This document shows, one piece after another, positions 23,426 to 24,414 of a stretch of DNA of 24,414 bases (the stretch's first letter is position 1; every line of letters starts with the position of its first letter). The notes beneath the pieces are model-generated. The model did not search any database and had not been told where the DNA came from. It worked only from the letters and a program-made list of their open reading frames with translations. A program made the translations under genes and the position numbers. Source of the stretch: JANSXG01 sp965652425 (GTDB lineage: Bacteria; Planctomycetota; Phycisphaerae; Phycisphaerales; UBA1924); assembly GCA_965652425.1 (NCBI GenBank), contig CBFGVX010000048.1, positions 1-24,414 of the forward strand, written 5' to 3'.

Positions 23426-23695
23426 ATCCGCTACGACCCCTACGGCACCTTCCAGGTCACCCCCGCGGGCGATGTCAACGGCGATGGCAGCGTCAGCAGC
23501 GCCGACATGGACACGCTGGTGTTTGCCTTCAGCTACCAGGCCGATCTCGACCTGAACTTGAACGGCATCACCGGCTTCGACCTCGGCGACGAGCCGATCG
23601 TCACCGCCAACCTCGGCCGCTCCTTCGCTCCCAACGAACTCTCCGGCCGCGGCAACATCGTCGACTGGTGCGGCTACCTGTACGAGGAATCCGGT
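23426..23695 (+). pseudogene. RHS-family fragment with embedded dockerin-like insert
   Basis: In one frame, just after a TGA at 23423-23425, the sequence reads RYDPYGTFQVTPAGDVNGDG, then DLDLNLNGITGFDLGDEP, later SGRGN and WCGYLYEESG. RYDPYGT and NxxxWCGYLYEE are RHS-repeat and RHS-core-entry motifs. In intact RHS proteins the latter is followed by a tyrosine-rich end and the DPxG/Y core, which are absent here. Between them is a dockerin-like calcium-binding region: DVNGDGSVSSAD is a complete EF-hand-type loop and DLNLNGITGFDLGD a second, weaker one. No start codon or full-length frame exists, and the frame ends at 23749 after losing similarity near 23698. It is therefore a decayed 3' piece of a large cell-surface RHS gene. 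Confidence 0.6.
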
Positions 23696-23734
23696 TCATT
23701 TGGGGGGGCATGTGGCTGCGCCGCCGCCGGCTGG

Positions 23735-23788
23735 TGGCATGGCTTGTGAAATCACACAAGGACACACGCACTGCTTGGGTGGCGTGGT
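23735..23788 (+). repeat. 54-bp direct repeat, copy 1
   Basis: Identical over all 54 bases to 24361-24414, the last bases of the window, with a 626-base offset. It includes the palindrome CTTGTG/CACAAG at 23743-23760 (6-bp arms, 6-nt centre) and runs into the first hairpin repeat. Confidence 0.95.
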
Positions 23789-23809
23789 CTTCGTGCAGCG
23801 AAGCCCACG
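23777..23809 (+). repeat. REP-like hairpin repeat, copy 1
   Basis: A 33-nt element. Its 3' part folds into a hairpin: GTGGTCTTCG (23784-23793) with CGAAGCCCAC (23799-23808), one T/C mismatch, TGCAG loop. It matches the inverted copy at 23875-23907 in 30 of 33 positions. Confidence 0.8.
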
Positions 23810-23874
23810 GGACATCAGAAAGGCTTTTGAAGTGCTCGGATCGTGCGCTATGCTTGGCTGTCGCAGCGGCTCAT

Positions 23875-23907
23875 CGTGGGCTACGCTGCGCGTAGACCAC
23901 GCCACCC
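23875..23907 (-). repeat. REP-like hairpin repeat, copy 2 (inverted)
   Basis: The reverse complement of copy 1 with three differences. Two of them, the stem pair T-A replaced by A-T at repeat positions 15 and 25, restore base pairing. The hairpin GTGGGCTACGC/GCGTAGACCAC (23876-23900) has one mismatch and a 3-nt loop. The two facing copies form a BIME-like unit. Confidence 0.8.
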
Positions 23908-23993
23908 GCCAGCACCAAGACTTCATTGGGAAGTATGGGGCCGAGCGGCGTTTTCCGGACGAATGGGTCGAGTTCCCAGAGATCAACCCATGA
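23908..23993 (+). pseudogene. Possible RHS toxin-tip remnant
   Basis: After the second hairpin repeat, the frame ending at the TGA at 23991-23993 encodes QHQDFIGKYGAERRFPDEWV then EFPEINP. It has coding character and overlaps the next gene by ATGA. An RHS or contact-dependent toxin C-terminus directly preceding its immunity gene would look like this, but no known toxin family is recognised and the start of the tip is missing. The frame stays open back to 23700, through the hairpin repeats, which are not expected to be protein-coding. Confidence 0.4.
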
Positions 23994-24289
23994 CAAATTT
24001 CACTGAGCATGAGAAGGAACTTGTCGCCATCACTAATGATGTTCGGAGTAATTTTTCAAGCGATCTTGGTGCCGTTGGCGTGATAATGCATCCGGCTCGC
24101 ATCGAGGTCAGAAAAGTAGGTCAGAGTGCGTATACATCGGAGTTGGTTGTGGACTTTACCAGCGGAGATGATCCTATTGACCGCTTCGAGTTCTTTGTGT
24201 TCAGAAATGACGAGCTGATCGTAACCGCTTACGAACTTAGGATATGGCTAAATATCCAGCTATCCGAGATTATTGAGAGTAGACGCTGA
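23990..24289 (+). CDS. Small protein, candidate orphan immunity protein
   Basis: A 99-residue soluble protein starting MTNFTEHEKELVAITND. The ATG at 23990 shares ATGA with the stop of the upstream remnant; there is no clear Shine-Dalgarno site, so coupling is likely. It has no signal peptide, membrane helix or catalytic motif. It alternates predicted strands (ARIEVRKVG, TSELVVDFTSG, RFEFFVFRNDELIV) with a C-terminal helix (AYELRIWLNIQLSEIIESRR), a layout like many small immunity proteins. The DNA is much more AT-rich than the mur or mnh genes, which points to horizontal acquisition. Position after an RHS fragment and between direct repeats supports an immunity role; no family match is claimed. 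A solo protein of other function remains possible. Confidence 0.6.
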   Translation: MTNFTEHEKELVAITNDVRSNFSSDLGAVGVIMHPARIEVRKVGQSAYTSELVVDFTSGDDPIDRFEFFVFRNDELIVTAYELRIWLNIQLSEIIESRR

Positions 24290-24360
24290 CCTTGCGAGCA
24301 CTGTGTCGGGCGGCATGGGTTCGTGCCTTCTGAGGCGCTTCGCGGAGAATTCATGGCTAG

Positions 24361-24414
24361 TGGCATGGCTTGTGAAATCACACAAGGACACACGCACTGC
24401 TTGGGTGGCGTGGT
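24361..24414 (+). repeat. 54-bp direct repeat, copy 2 (continues past window)
   Basis: A perfect copy of 23735-23788, including the CTTGTG/CACAAG palindrome (24369-24386) and the first 12 bases of the REP-like element. The true repeat is probably longer because the window ends inside it. The gap 24290-24360 before it holds nothing recognisable. Confidence 0.95.

Noticed and set aside
23696..24010. 104-residue minus-strand open frame over the hairpin repeats
   Set aside because: It is antisense to the repeat region and has no recognisable domain or ribosome site. It stays open by base composition.
23735..24414. CRISPR array
   Set aside because: The direct repeats are 54 bp or more apart by 626 bases with a gene between them. 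There is no regular spacer pattern and there are no cas genes.

Overview
The window looks like a GC-rich chromosome segment of a planctomycete, most probably class Phycisphaerae. Support comes from two secreted proteins ending in the sorting tail PTPGAAGLLGLAG...RRRR, an RHS fragment carrying a dockerin-like calcium-binding insert, and the overall gene style; the species cannot be told from the sequence. No core region looks broken. The two ends are accessory DNA.

Layout. 1-1214: the tail of a HARE-HTH protein, an unrecognised Cys4 coiled-coil protein, and a remnant resembling the C-terminus of planctomycete recombinase-type proteins. This lies on the 3' side of a tRNA-Ser(CGA) gene (minus strand, 1449-1535) that has its own promoter and a strong terminator. 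1633-7918 (minus): a complete Mrp/Mnh-type multisubunit Na+/H+ antiporter operon, with A and B fused, then C, D, E, F and G, nearly all joined by 4-nt stop/start overlaps. 8083-11958 (minus): a second ion-transport operon with a fructose/nitrogen-type PTS EIIA protein, a PII-like protein and two single-chain cation:proton antiporters. Together these make an unusually dense pH/Na+/K+ homeostasis block with apparent regulatory subunits.

12149-12698 (plus): two small paralogous single-span membrane proteins with strong Shine-Dalgarno sites. They converge on an uncharacterised gene (12706-13239, minus). 13308-18766 (plus): queA (tRNA queuosine), then murE, murF and mraY, a piece of the division/cell-wall cluster. 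The MurE DNPR motif indicates a meso-diaminopimelate peptidoglycan. 18814-20403: a MATE-family exporter. 20537-22224: tandem paralogous secreted proteins, each with its own leader and terminator. 22305-23267 (minus): an M48 metalloprotease lipoprotein.

23426-24414: an accessory tail. An RHS-type fragment with an embedded dockerin-like insert is followed by a pair of inverted hairpin repeats whose stem shows a compensatory base-pair change. Next come a possible toxin-tip remnant and a 99-residue ORF overlapping it by ATGA, in the arrangement expected of a toxin-tip/immunity pair. A 54-bp perfect direct repeat flanks this unit and runs off the window end, suggesting a cassette array. This is the most novel-looking part of the window.
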